This document shows positions 47,877 to 57,392 of a DNA stretch of 64,000 bases, piece by piece. The translations under genes were made by a program, and so were the position numbers. Source of the DNA: JAUIIK01 sp963745675 (GTDB taxonomy: Bacteria > Chloroflexota > Chloroflexia > Thermomicrobiales > CFX8); the NCBI GenBank assembly GCA_963745675.1, contig CAVUYM010000014.1, positions 62,001 to 126,000 on the forward strand, read 5' to 3'. Under the pieces are notes generated by a model that did not search any database, was not told where the DNA came from, and saw only the letters and a list, made by a program, of their open reading frames with translations. Within the stretch, counting starts at the first letter, position 1; each line of letters starts with the position of its first letter.

Positions 47877-48686
47877 CTATTCCACCGTGCGCTGGAAGAC
47901 ATACCGTTGACCAGTCGAGCGTTCGCCCTCGAATTCTGGCGTCACTGTGACCAGGTTCCAACCCTCTTCCGCCAGACGATGTACTTCACTGAACGCTGCC
48001 ATGGCGTTCTGCTGGGTGAATTCTCGTTCGACACCGACGCCCCGTTTCAGTTCGCCCGGGGTGCGGTAGTGGCCGACCGGCGGCTCTTGATATGAGCCAA
48101 TAACCCGTAAGAGTTCCGTCTCGGATGGAACGTGGACGCTGACAACCTGATGTTTGCGTCCGAGCGCGTTGAGCAACTCTTCGATAATGCGATTCGGGGT
48201 CATGCGGTGACGCGTCGTCGGCCCGACGTGATCCCAGAGGACTTTCGCACCGTTCTCAGCGGAGTCGATGAGGAACATTCCTGGTCGCGCAATATCGCGT
48301 CCACCGGGTTCGCTTTCATGATAGCTATTGTAGGCGCGCGCAACTTCAGCGCCGGGGTCGCTCAGCAGCATGAAAGGCAGATCAAGCCGCTCTCGAATCT
48401 CCTTGTGGTTTTCCGGCGTTTCATTTGCGACAACAATGAATTCAACGCCGAGACCGCGAATTTCCCAATACGTATGACGCAACTGCGCCAGATATAGTCG
48501 TCAGGTGGGTCACCAATTGCCACGATACTGATGCATCAGGACGGGACCGGTACGAGTTAATCGCCGCAGGGTGACGTTGTTGTCGTCCTGATCCTTCAAC
48601 TGAAACTCGGGAGCTTCCTTCCCGACCATCGACTCCCGGCCGTCGAATGTGGTTGGGCCGGGTAGCCATGTTCCGATTGCGCTCAT
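47877..48686 (-). CDS. Peroxiredoxin-like selenoprotein with UxxU motif (two in-frame TGA)
   Basis: A 269-residue protein if TGA is read as Sec. ATG 48686 follows GGAGG by 5 nt. The thioredoxin-fold N-terminal half reads VGKEAPEFQLKDQDDNNVTL, RRLTRTGPVLMHQYRGNW, then TGA-CCC-ACC-TGA (residues 59 and 62), then RLYLAQLRHTYWEIRGLGVE, FIVVANETPENHKEIRERLD, LPFMLLSDPGAEVARAYNSY. In AhpC/TSA relatives the same place is RGxWCPxC, so both cysteines are replaced by TGA, giving U-P-T-U. No other stop occurs in this frame over 270 codons. A SECIS-like hairpin follows at 48475-48490. The C-terminal 95 residues are an extra alpha/beta domain (FSEVHRLAEEGWNLVTVTPE). It should be a cytoplasmic thiol/peroxide oxidoreductase with a diselenide centre. 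The MFS gene follows 13 nt downstream. Confidence 0.8.
48475..48490 (-). promoter_or_regulatory. Candidate bacterial SECIS element (UxxU gene)
   Basis: On the minus strand TGGCGC pairs with GCGTCA (6 bp, one G-U) around the loop AGUU. The loop begins 25 nt after the first TGA and 16 nt after the second. The core GCGC-AGUU-GCG is the same as in the element at 29898, where the spacing is also 25 nt. Confidence 0.55.
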
Positions 48687-48881
48687 TTATTCCTCCGCAA
48701 ATTCGACAGATTGACTGGAACATGTTGCATTATCTGACCAGAACCTGCAACGTTAGGCAACGTATTCTGACACGATTGGTGACCCAGAAGGGTAAAAAGG
48801 CTGAGCCGGTTCAGATATCCTGGCACCGACGACGATCTGCTTTCATGGTTCGAGCGAGTTGCTAGCGACTGGCAAGACGCT

Positions 48882-50078
48882 GTGCTGCCGGCCTACCAGG
48901 GTGGCTCAATCGCTAATCTGCCAGCGTCGATCCTGTCGAGTATGGGCGTATCGGTGGATCGATGCAGCGGCTTATTGCCACCCGTCGCGGACGAAGTCTT
49001 GCCGGGCGGCATATTGGATGACGCACGAGTGGTCGTACTGATCGTGATTGATGGCCTGGGTAGCGTGGCTCTACATGAGGCAGCCGCCCGCGGTGACACC
49101 CCTGGACTCTCTTCAGCCGCACTCCAATCCTCGTTGACATCCGTCTTTCCTGCGACGACCGCGGCCGCCACGACCAGCCTTCAGTATGGTCTCGCGCCCG
49201 GAACGCATGGCATGGCCGGCTACACACTCTACCTACCTGAAATTGACGATGTGTTCAACATGATCACCTGGCGTAGAGTCGGCACCCGGAGCGAGAATAG
49301 CGATGACCCTCAGCCCGAGGCGTTTCTCTCCCATCGGCATCTCTTCTCCCGTTTCGATCAATGCGGGATCGACACGGTTATTGTGTCAAATGCTGCGTTC
49401 TCGAATTCACCATTAACCCGTGCTCAGGCCAGTGGTGTGCGCTACCGTGGCTACAGAACGCTGGCCGAGTTCAGTTACCGGCTGATTCGAGAAATCGAAC
49501 GTCCGGGACGGCGATTCGTGTTCGGGTATTGGGATGGTTATGACGCGCTGGGCCACACCTGGGGCACGGATGCGGAAATCGCGCGACTGGAAGTGCGTTT
49601 GATCGACAAGGCGCTACGCGAGGGTCTACTGGCCACGCTGGAGTCTGAGGGGAAGGACGTTGCGCTAATCGTGACCGCCGATCACGGTCACATACCTACC
49701 CCGCGTGACGAACGCTTCAATCTCAAACAGGTTCCGGGGTTGCTCCAGTCTCTTCGCCACCGACCGACGGGTGAACCTCGTCAGTTGGGCCTTGCTTTTA
49801 CCGACGGGCAAGCGTCGTGGCCCAACAAAGTGGCTGCTTGCCTGGGCAACGAGATTCTGGCGCTTGACATGCACGAAGCGATAGCGGCAGGCCTCTACGG
49901 CCCTGCACCATTGCACCCACAACTCGCATCACGAACAGGTGACGTGCTGCTACTCGCGCGCAATTCAAGCGCGGTCAACTTTCCGGGCGGCGGTTCGGGC
50001 AGCCTGGGCGGGCACGGATCGCTAACCCCGCACGAAATGCAGGTACCGCTCCTGGTCTGGCGATTCTCGCCGGCTTAG
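48882..50078 (+). CDS. Alkaline-phosphatase-superfamily phosphodiesterase/nucleotide pyrophosphatase
   Basis: About 400 residues. VVLIVIDGLGSVALHEAAAR holds the first metal Asp. SVFPATTAAATTSLQYGLAP contains the nucleophilic Thr, followed by GTHGMAGYTLYLPE. The second metal site is in YWDGYDALGHTWGTDAEIAR and VTADHGHIPTP, and GGHGSLTPHEMQVPLLVW carries the last His. This is the type I phosphodiesterase/NPP pattern. No signal peptide is seen. GTG 48882 is only the latest possible start: protein-like sequence (LSRFRYPGTDDDLLSWFERV) precedes it in frame back to about 48800 without an ATG, so the true start may be hidden by an indel. Its 3' end overlaps the next gene tail to tail by 4 nt. Confidence 0.8.
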   Translation: MLPAYQGGSIANLPASILSSMGVSVDRCSGLLPPVADEVLPGGILDDARVVVLIVIDGLGSVALHEAAARGDTPGLSSAALQSSLTSVFPATTAAATTSLQYGLAPGTHGMAGYTLYLPEIDDVFNMITWRRVGTRSENSDDPQPEAFLSHRHLFSRFDQCGIDTVIVSNAAFSNSPLTRAQASGVRYRGYRTLAEFSYRLIREIERPGRRFVFGYWDGYDALGHTWGTDAEIARLEVRLIDKALREGLLATLESEGKDVALIVTADHGHIPTPRDERFNLKQVPGLLQSLRHRPTGEPRQLGLAFTDGQASWPNKVAACLGNEILALDMHEAIAAGLYGPAPLHPQLASRTGDVLLLARNSSAVNFPGGGSGSLGGHGSLTPHEMQVPLLVWRFSPA

Positions 50079-50515
50079 GTGGCCGCGCCTTGAATCTGGC
50101 TGATGTACTTCTTGTCCGATTCGATGAGTCCGTCAACGATGCCTTCGTACGTTCGCTCGCCCGCCGCCGTTTTCTGGCCCACAGCCCACTGCTCGTCGCT
50201 GAGATTTCTCAGAATCGACAGGATCGCTTCACGTGCGGTGCCGAATTCAGAGAGCAGCTGTCGCGAACCGATCGTCGAAGCTTCTGCTTGTTCATCGAGT
50301 CGTTCCTCGGCCTGCTGTGCAACTGTTTCCGCGAGACTCATGCTGCGGATGTACTGTGAAGCCTCAATCTCATTGTTGCGGATCCCGGTTAATGCCGTGT
50401 GCAATGGATTCCCGGCTTTATTCAATTCCGGAGCGCCCGCGATCTTGGGCCGAACCTCCCAATTGAGTATCCGAACCGTCTCGACCAATTTGCTGAGTTT
50501 TTCGGTGTTTGCCAC
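50075..50515 (-). CDS. DinB-like helical protein
   Basis: A 146-residue, wholly helical protein: MANTEKLSKLVETVRILNWE, LLSEFGTAREAILSILRNLS, DEQWAVGQKTAAGERTYEGI. The order (a long helix, then a helix pair with NLSDEQW, then a helix ending in DKKYISQI) resembles the DinB/DfsB four-helix bundle, but the metal-binding histidines are not evident. It may therefore be a degenerate member. Function unknown. Confidence 0.55.
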   Translation of the reverse strand: MANTEKLSKLVETVRILNWEVRPKIAGAPELNKAGNPLHTALTGIRNNEIEASQYIRSMSLAETVAQQAEERLDEQAEASTIGSRQLLSEFGTAREAILSILRNLSDEQWAVGQKTAAGERTYEGIVDGLIESDKKYISQIQGAAT

Positions 50516-50754
50516 CCTGGCCTCCCCGCCCTGTGAACTGAATCGAATGTTTCGACTATTACCCTATTCCCCATTCTGGTAGCAGCGATCCCTTTTTGCG
50601 CAAGGTCGCAGCCTCTCCAGGAACTCGAACGCTCATCTGAGTTCGAGTAACATTAGCCGATGCACGCTGCATCTTACAACCAGGCGCGGCGCAGAGGGTG
50701 CTGGCCGTGCCCTGATATATATGTGCAGAATAAACGGGAGAGAGAAAAGAGTCT

Positions 50755-51123
50755 ATGTCTGGCAGGCGCGAATCACCGCTACGATGTCCAATTACCGGTG
50801 AACGTTTGCGAGATGTGCGCGTGATACCTCTCGGCCCCGTAACCGGCGAATTGGCATGGGAACTGCACGCCGGCAGATCGGAGCAATACGGCTGGTTCCA
50901 GGCCGAGGTGATCTCTAAACCGCCGCGCGAAATCTTCCCGGTCAAGCGACCTGGCGGATCTGCCCGGCAAATGATCATCGGCGGTAAGCCTGTCTATTCT
51001 TTTCCGACCATTTGGGACTCTACAGACCGCCATACACCTGTTGACATGTATGATCCTCAGTACTGGCAAGTTGACTGGTCGCGCCTTCCCAATCGAGATG
51101 AAGTCCCGGTCGAAGCGGACTGA
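50755..51123 (+). CDS. Hypothetical protein, 122 residues
   Basis: An intact gene with GGGAGAGAG before the ATG. The protein begins MSGRRESPLRCPITGERLRD and has aromatic-rich segments (YGWFQAEVISKPPREIFPV, YDPQYWQVDWSRLPNRDEV). No signal peptide, membrane segment or known motif is seen; the single early Cys does not form a zinc finger. It lies 47 nt before the AI-2E-type permease on the same strand. Confidence 0.6.
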   Translation: MSGRRESPLRCPITGERLRDVRVIPLGPVTGELAWELHAGRSEQYGWFQAEVISKPPREIFPVKRPGGSARQMIIGGKPVYSFPTIWDSTDRHTPVDMYDPQYWQVDWSRLPNRDEVPVEAD

Positions 51124-51170
51124 GCGGGGTTCGAACACTTCTTGGCCAGCACTCGGATTGCGAGAAAAGC

Positions 51171-52376
51171 TTGGAGCAGCAGGATCTTGAGCCTACTGAA
51201 GTAAGAAAGCGAAGCTCTCGACGGGCTACGCTAACGCCGATGTCGCTCTTTCTCGTGCTGGTTGTGCTTTATCTCGTCATTCAAGTACGAATCGTCGTCT
51301 TGCTGCTGTTGTTCTCTATCCTCTTCGCTACCTTAATCGAACGTCCCGTCCTGCGCCTCGAGCGTTATGGATTCCCTCGTGCCGGGGCAATACTGGTTGT
51401 GTATCTCGCGATAATTGCAATCGGCACAGGCGTATTTTTGATCGTTGTTCCGCCAATCACTTCTGAGGCATTGCGTTTTTGGGACGAAGCTCCCATGCTG
51501 CTAGAGGATCTCGCTGAGGAGTGGCGTACAAGCGGAAATTCTTTCCTTTCGACGACCGGCTATCGGGTGGCGACGCAGTTGCAATTTCGGATAGAAAACC
51601 CGCCCCCGCCGACCGGCTCGACGGCGATTGGTCTCGTTACTGGCGTTGGTGGCGCACTGTTTGGACTTGTCTCTACCTTCGTCATTGGCTTCTACTATCT
51701 CATGGAGAAGTCCCTTTTTCGCAAGTTCACGCTTGACCTGATCCGGCCAGATAATCGCGAATGGGTCAACTCCGTCTGGGACAACGTTGAGGCGAAATTG
51801 GGTGACTGGTTGCGCGGCCAGATTTTTCTGATGTTGATCATTGGACTGGCAGCGGGCGCCTGGTACGCAATTCTCGACGTGCGCTTCTGGCTCTTGCTGG
51901 GGCTAGTGGCGGGAATCACTGAAGCGATGCCGATCATCGGACCCTGGATCGGCGGGATCCCGGCTGTCATGCTGGCGCTGGTAGATTCCTGGGAGAAGGC
52001 GATAGCGGTAGCTATCTTCCTGGCGGTGTTGCAGTTGCTGGAAAATACGATCCTGGTACCGCGCGTGATGCGGGGAACAATCGGGCTGTCGCCACTGGCG
52101 GTCTTCGTTGCCGTGCTCGCCGGCGGACAGTTTGCCGGACCGCTTGGCGCGTTACTGGCTCTCCCAATTGCAGCGACAATCCAGGTCATCATCGTTGAAG
52201 TTTTTCGCGCCCGTGAGAAGGAACTGGCATTTGAACAGCAATTCACACCTTCGTTTTTTGTGCCCGACTGGCGCTCAATCCTGACCCAGTTTCGGGGACC
52301 AGACAACGCTCCTCAAGCGCCTCCAAAGGACGAACGAGAATCGACGCCGCAGAAGGGCGACGGAGATACGGACTGA
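51171..52376 (+). CDS. AI-2E/PerM family permease
   Basis: A 401-residue intact protein with seven to eight membrane segments. The family pattern is clear: LLLFSILFATLIERPVLRLE near the N-terminus, GLVSTFVIGFYYLMEKSLFR, then VAGITEAMPIIGPWIGGIPA, VLQLLENTILVPRVMRGTIG and LSPLAVFVAVLAGGQFAGPL GALLALPIA in the last helices. Members export small molecules or act as sodium/proton antiporters; autoinducer transport is not implied by the family name. TTG 51171 follows GAGAAAA; ATG 51240 is an alternative start. The C-terminal tail is charged. Confidence 0.85.
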   Translation: MEQQDLEPTEVRKRSSRRATLTPMSLFLVLVVLYLVIQVRIVVLLLLFSILFATLIERPVLRLERYGFPRAGAILVVYLAIIAIGTGVFLIVVPPITSEALRFWDEAPMLLEDLAEEWRTSGNSFLSTTGYRVATQLQFRIENPPPPTGSTAIGLVTGVGGALFGLVSTFVIGFYYLMEKSLFRKFTLDLIRPDNREWVNSVWDNVEAKLGDWLRGQIFLMLIIGLAAGAWYAILDVRFWLLLGLVAGITEAMPIIGPWIGGIPAVMLALVDSWEKAIAVAIFLAVLQLLENTILVPRVMRGTIGLSPLAVFVAVLAGGQFAGPLGALLALPIAATIQVIIVEVFRAREKELAFEQQFTPSFFVPDWRSILTQFRGPDNAPQAPPKDERESTPQKGDGDTD

Positions 52377-52482
52377 TACGGAATCGGCGGAACCTTAGCG
52401 GGCACGTCGGCGTTCTGGACATGAGTGTTCATCACGCCCGAGCTCGGCACCTCGTGCCTTCTCTATGAATGCTTGCGTCAGT

Positions 52483-53742
52483 TCACGCCTGATTTGCACC
52501 ATACGCGAGCTTGCGGAGTCCTGCAGCCATCAGCGTGACGCCGTCGGCGGCGTGTTCGGGGTAGGTGAATTCCTCGGGAGTGTGGCTACGACCGTCCTTC
52601 GATTGCACAAACAGCATCACCATCCGGCTGAATCCGGCCATGCGGTTGGCGTCGTGTACCGCTCCGCTTGGCATGAGCGTGTGATTGATGCCTTGCTCGG
52701 ACGCAGCTTCGTCGAAGATGTCGACTAATTCGGGATCAGATATGCGCGGTGGCTGTTCCGCCCCGTGTGTCCAGCTGAACTCGATATCGCGCCGTTCGCA
52801 GACTTCCCGGACGGTAGCTTCGTGGCGAGCATACAGGAGCGTGCGTGTGTCAGGATCGGGGTGCCGGGCGTCGATCGTGAAATAGACCTGATCCGGCACA
52901 ATTGCCGAGCCGTTTGGTTCAACGTTCATTCGACCAACGGTGGTAACAGCAGGTCGCCCCATGCGGTGAGCAGTGTTGATGACTGTTGAAATGATCTCGG
53001 CGGCGGCGGCCATCGGATCGCGGCGAGTATCCATTGGACGCGCTCCAGCGTGGTCGGCTCGACCTCGGAGGGTGACGTGATACTGGCGGATTCCGGTGAT
53101 GCCAGTGACGACGGCGACCGGGATGCCAGCCTGTTCAAGGATTGGACCCTGCTCGATATGTAGCTCGATGAAGATGTCGATGTCGTCGCGCTTGATCGCA
53201 GGAATGGCATCGAGGTCAAAACCTGCCTGCAGCATCACGTCGCCGATCTTTTCTCCGTCGTAGCTAATGACCGTTTCCAGATCCTCGGTACTGATCGCTC
53301 CTGCGACAGCTCGTGAGCCCCAGTGGTGCGTGGTCGGGAAACGGCTGGACTCTTCTTCGCAAAATGAGACGATTTCGATGGTGCGCTCGGGTTGACCGAA
53401 GCGTGTCAGTAGTTCCTTCACAGCGAGGATGGGAGAAATGACGCCAAGCGCACCATCGTAGCGCCCGCCTGGAAGCTGCGAATCGATATGCGAGCCGGTC
53501 AAGATGACGCCGCGACCGGCATCGTTCGAACCCTCGACGCGTCCCCAGACGTTCCCGACGGCATCCCAGCGGGTTTCCATCCCGGCATCCTGCATCCATC
53601 GTTCGACCTGTCGTTGTGCGTCAAACCAGGCATCCCCATAGACGGGACGCCAAACTCCAGTTTCTCCGTGCGCGCCGTGTACGGCGAGTGTCATGATGTA
53701 GTCCTCGACAGTGGCAGGATCGATAGCTATTTGCTCGGTCAT
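52483..53742 (-). CDS. hyuC: M20-family N-carbamoyl-amino acid/allantoate amidohydrolase
   Basis: About 419 residues. Metal-site and family motifs are ILTGSHIDSQLPGGRYDGAL, IVSFCEEESSRFPTTHHWGS, FIELHIEQGPILEQAGIPV, LRGRADHAGARPMDTRRDPM and LMPSGAVHDANRMAG. This is the amidase/hydantoinase/carbamoylase group of peptidase family M20, which removes the carbamoyl group as CO2 and ammonia. It is the last gene of the hydantoinase operon, 13 nt after HyuB. ATG 53742 is preceded by AAGGGA; the upstream in-frame extension overlaps HyuB and has no ribosome binding site. Allantoate or ureido substrates are equally possible. Confidence 0.85.
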   Translation of the reverse strand: MTEQIAIDPATVEDYIMTLAVHGAHGETGVWRPVYGDAWFDAQRQVERWMQDAGMETRWDAVGNVWGRVEGSNDAGRGVILTGSHIDSQLPGGRYDGALGVISPILAVKELLTRFGQPERTIEIVSFCEEESSRFPTTHHWGSRAVAGAISTEDLETVISYDGEKIGDVMLQAGFDLDAIPAIKRDDIDIFIELHIEQGPILEQAGIPVAVVTGITGIRQYHVTLRGRADHAGARPMDTRRDPMAAAAEIISTVINTAHRMGRPAVTTVGRMNVEPNGSAIVPDQVYFTIDARHPDPDTRTLLYARHEATVREVCERRDIEFSWTHGAEQPPRISDPELVDIFDEAASEQGINHTLMPSGAVHDANRMAGFSRMVMLFVQSKDGRSHTPEEFTYPEHAADGVTLMAAGLRKLAYGANQA

Positions 53743-53755
53743 ATTCGTTTTCCCT

Positions 53756-55366
53756 TCAATCAGACCCAAGCGTTGCGGCTGCTTGCGCCACCCCGTACCC
53801 TCCACCGCCCCCTGTATGAGCCATGAAGACTTCTCCTCTTTTGAGCGTCACGCTGGTGGATGACATGAGTGCTTCCGTCGTGCCGTCGCCGCGTTGGACG
53901 CTGAAGGCTCCCGGTGCGCCGGTGTCACCACCGAGGACGCCGGCGACTCCACGTTCGAAGCGATCGGAGTATGCGGAGATGACGACGCCGTCCTTGAGCG
54001 CTTCGTAACCGCGCCGGACGCCATGGCCCCCATGTTGCGCACCGGCACCTCCGGAACCGTAATCAAGCTCGTAGTTCACGACGCGAAAATACGGGTATTC
54101 CGATTCGAGTGCCTCGACGGGAGCGTTGGCGCAGTTCGAGAGCGGGTTGTCGAGGCCGTTCATACCGGGGAAATCCGGTCCTGCGCCCCAACCTCCACCG
54201 AGGATCTCGATGACGACACCATATTCACCCGTTGCCGGGTCGAGGTGGCTAAGCGAGATGGCCGTCGTCGTATCAAAGCCTGGCGAGATGATGTGTTCGG
54301 GGACGGCAGCACTGAGCGCTCGAATGATCGCATTGTGGACGCGGCAGGCTGGTCCCATCCTGGCTCGGACCGCTGCGGGAGAGCGCGGATTCAGGATTGA
54401 TCCGTAGGGTATTTCGACGCTGATCGGGCGGTTGCAGCCGCCGTTGAATGGAATGTCATCATCGTGGAGGACACCGCGGATCGCGCCCTGAACGGCTGAA
54501 ATTGTCGAGGCGTAAGGGCAGTTGATGTTTGCTGGAACCTGATCTCCTGTGCCGGTGAAATCGACGTGAATTTCATCGTCATGGACTTCGACCCGAGCGC
54601 GGATGGGCACCGGATCGAGGCCCCATGCGCTGGCTTCGATTGCGTCTTCACCGACATAGATTCCGTTTGGAATCTCCCGGATACCGTCACGAATGCGCCG
54701 CTCCGCATAGTCCTGAAGACCGGCCATTGTGTCGCGTACCGTATCGAGGCCGTAGCGCTCGACAAGCTCGTTGAGCCGCCGGTCGGCGGTGTTGTTTGCC
54801 GAGAATTGGGCGTTGAGATCGCCAATGACTTTCTCAGGAACGCGCACGTTGCCCCGAATGAATGTCTCGACGAAGCCGCCGTCCCAGTCGCGCGAGCGGC
54901 TGAAACGGGAAGCCTGGAAGCGTAACCCCTCCTGGTAGAACTCAGTGGCGGCAGCGTTGAGCCCGGGCATGCCGCCACCGACTTCGACGTGATGGGCGAC
55001 GCTGGCGGCAAATCCCAGCAAGTCACCATCGACGAATACTGGCGTGTAGAGAAAGATGTCCTGAAGATGCTGCCCGCCGGTGAACGGGTCGTTCATCAGA
55101 AAGGCATCGTCTGGAGTCAAACTATCGAAGTCGAAGCGGGCTTGCACTGGCTTGAACGCTTCAGAAATGCCTCCAGTCTGCATCGGGATCATTTCGGCCT
55201 GGGCGACGACGTTGCCGTCAACATCCAGAATCCCGACCGAGAAATCACGCGCTTCCCTGACCACAGATGAGTAGGACGCTCGGCGCATGTTCGCCGCCAT
55301 CTCACGGGCGATCGCCTGGAGGCTCTTGCCGACGATATTCAGGGTAATTGGATCGACAGCGGTCAT
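53756..55366 (-). CDS. hyuB: Hydantoinase/oxoprolinase subunit B (copy 1)
   Basis: A 536-residue intact protein with the HyuB pattern: MTAVDPITLNIVGKSLQAIA, SYSSVVREARDFSVGILD, FLMNDPFTGGQHLQDIFLYT, VHVDFTGTGDQ-like core (EIHVDFTGTGDQVPANINCP) and MAHTGGGGGYGVAQAAAT at the end. HyuB works with HyuA in ATP-dependent opening of hydantoins, 5-oxoproline or related rings, or in acetone-carboxylase-like reactions. Its start overlaps the HyuA1 stop by 4 nt (ATGA), so they are translationally coupled. Confidence 0.9.
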   Translation of the reverse strand: MTAVDPITLNIVGKSLQAIAREMAANMRRASYSSVVREARDFSVGILDVDGNVVAQAEMIPMQTGGISEAFKPVQARFDFDSLTPDDAFLMNDPFTGGQHLQDIFLYTPVFVDGDLLGFAASVAHHVEVGGGMPGLNAAATEFYQEGLRFQASRFSRSRDWDGGFVETFIRGNVRVPEKVIGDLNAQFSANNTADRRLNELVERYGLDTVRDTMAGLQDYAERRIRDGIREIPNGIYVGEDAIEASAWGLDPVPIRARVEVHDDEIHVDFTGTGDQVPANINCPYASTISAVQGAIRGVLHDDDIPFNGGCNRPISVEIPYGSILNPRSPAAVRARMGPACRVHNAIIRALSAAVPEHIISPGFDTTTAISLSHLDPATGEYGVVIEILGGGWGAGPDFPGMNGLDNPLSNCANAPVEALESEYPYFRVVNYELDYGSGGAGAQHGGHGVRRGYEALKDGVVISAYSDRFERGVAGVLGGDTGAPGAFSVQRGDGTTEALMSSTSVTLKRGEVFMAHTGGGGGYGVAQAAATLGSD

Positions 55367-57386
55367 GATGACTCGATTCGTTCGAGGATGAGATTTGTCG
55401 CTTCGTCGAGAGTTACGCGCCAGCCAGGTGGCACGAAGGTAGTGGCAGTCGACTCTTCGATCACGAGCGGTCCGTCTACGGTGAAAGGCGCCGAGAGCGA
55501 TGGTCTCCAGTAAAAACGGCAGTTCCTTTCCTCGCCCGCGATGACGATTGGGGCGTACTCAAACTGCGGTTCATCGCCCGAAGGCGATCGCAGCCGAGAT
55601 GGCGCGTCGAATGGCTGGCTGAGTGTAAGGCGGTAGGTGACGATTTCAACTGGTTCTTTTGGCGTCGCGTGGCCATAGCGCTGGCGGTGGAATTCGTGGA
55701 ATCGTTGCAAGAGCTGGTCGGCTGCTCCCGGCTGGAGATCGTCGACTGTTACCCCAAGAGTTAGTTCGAATCCTTGCCCGCGGTAGCGCATGTCCAAGCG
55801 CGGTCGTCTCCACACAATTTCCAGGTTCGATGCCGAACGCGAGCGTTTCCTGGTGAGCTTGCTCGCGCAGTTCTGCGAAAGCGCGCTCGAGCCCTGAATA
55901 GCCGCGTTCATCAAGAGGCGTTAATTGCGTTCGGGCGAAGTCGCGCTGAAACTGCCCCGCTAGCAGCCCGAAGGCGGAAAGTAGTCCGGGGAAAGGAGGC
56001 ACGAGGATGCGATCGATGTTGAGTTGGTCAGCGACGCCAGCGGCGTGAAGCGGACCTGCGCCACCGTATGCGACCAGGGTGTACCGGCGTGGATCGTAGC
56101 CGCGTTCGGTAGAAACCAGCCTGAGGGCGTTGGACATCGTAACGTCGGCGATCCTGGCGATGCTCTCGGCTGCCTGAAACGATGGCTGTCCGATATCCTC
56201 GGCTACTCTTGTGATGGCTCTCTGGGCCGCTTCGATGTCGAGATCGAGCCCGCCGCCGAGGAAGTGGCCGGGACGAATAAGGCCACGAACGACGTTGGCA
56301 TCAGTCGTCGTAGCTTCTGTGCCTCCGAATCCATAACAAGCGGGTCCAGGATCTGCTCCTGCGCTGCGAGGACCGACCTGGAGCATGCCACCGCCATCGA
56401 GCCAGGCGATGCTGCCGCCGCCTGCACCCACCGTCGCGATGTCGATCATCGGGACGTGCATCGGGAAGCGAGCGATGGTCGCGTCAGTTGTCATTTCGGG
56501 TTCGCCGCCGGTCACGAGGCAGACATCGGTGCTGGTGCCGCCCATGTCCATGGTGATGATGTCACTAATGCCAGCGTCCATAGCGACGCGGATAGCCCCG
56601 GTCACTCCGGCAGCCGGACCGGAGAAGAGCGTCCGGCCCGGATGTTCCCGAACATAACGAGCTGGCAGCAGGCCCCCATTCGATTGCATCATCATCACAC
56701 TGGAAACATCACGTTCGGTTGCCTGCCGTTCCAGATCTTCGAGATATGCCTGGACAACTGGCTTGACGAAGGCATCGATGACCGTCGTACTGGCGCGCTC
56801 GTACTCCCGAAACTCAGAGACGACCGCACTCGAGCGCGAAACATAGATGTGAGGGAAATCGTTCAGCAATCTGTTCGGCGATCCAGGATTCATGGGCCGG
56901 GTAGGCGTAGCTGTGGAGGAAGCAGATAGCGATCGACTCGACATCGTGTTGAATCAGGTCGTCGATTGCGGCCCGAGCCTGGTCTGGATCGATTGACTGG
57001 AGGACTTCGCCGCTCGCACTGATGCGCTCGTCGACTTCCTGAATCAGCGACCTGGGAACGAGCGGTTCCGGCTTCCGGTACTGCAGTTCATAGATGCGCT
57101 CTCGATCCTGGCGCTGTAAATCAAGGATGTCGGCGAAGCCGCTCGTGGTCAGTAATCCGGTCCTCGCGCCCTTCCGTTCGAGAACGGCGTTCGTGGCGAC
57201 AGTTGAACCGTGGAGCAGAGCTAATCCGGAGCCCACCTCATCGATGATGGTGTCGAGGGCTCGAATGACTGCTTGCGCTGGATTCTCCGGCGTCGAAAGC
57301 ACCTTGGCAGTCGCCCGGACTTCGCCTGCATCATCTATCAGGATCAGATCGGTGAAGGTGCCACCCACTTCTATGCCGACGCGCAA
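55363..57386 (-). CDS. hyuA: Hydantoinase/oxoprolinase subunit A (copy 1, two frameshifts)
   Basis: MRVGIEVGGTFTDLILIDDA is the ASKHA-type phosphate loop of HyuA. HGSTVATNAVLERKGARTGL, ITMDMGGTSTDVCLVTGGEP, VGAGGGSIAWLDGGGML, VGPRSAGADPGPACYGFGGT and LVAYGGAGPLHAAGVADQLN follow in the usual order. Shifts near 56870 and 55815 break the chain; the last part ends NLILERIESS. Length is about 674 residues, normal. It couples ATP hydrolysis to ring opening with HyuB. The methyltransferase gene ends 6 nt upstream. Confidence 0.85.
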
Positions 57387-57392
57387 GCCCGC

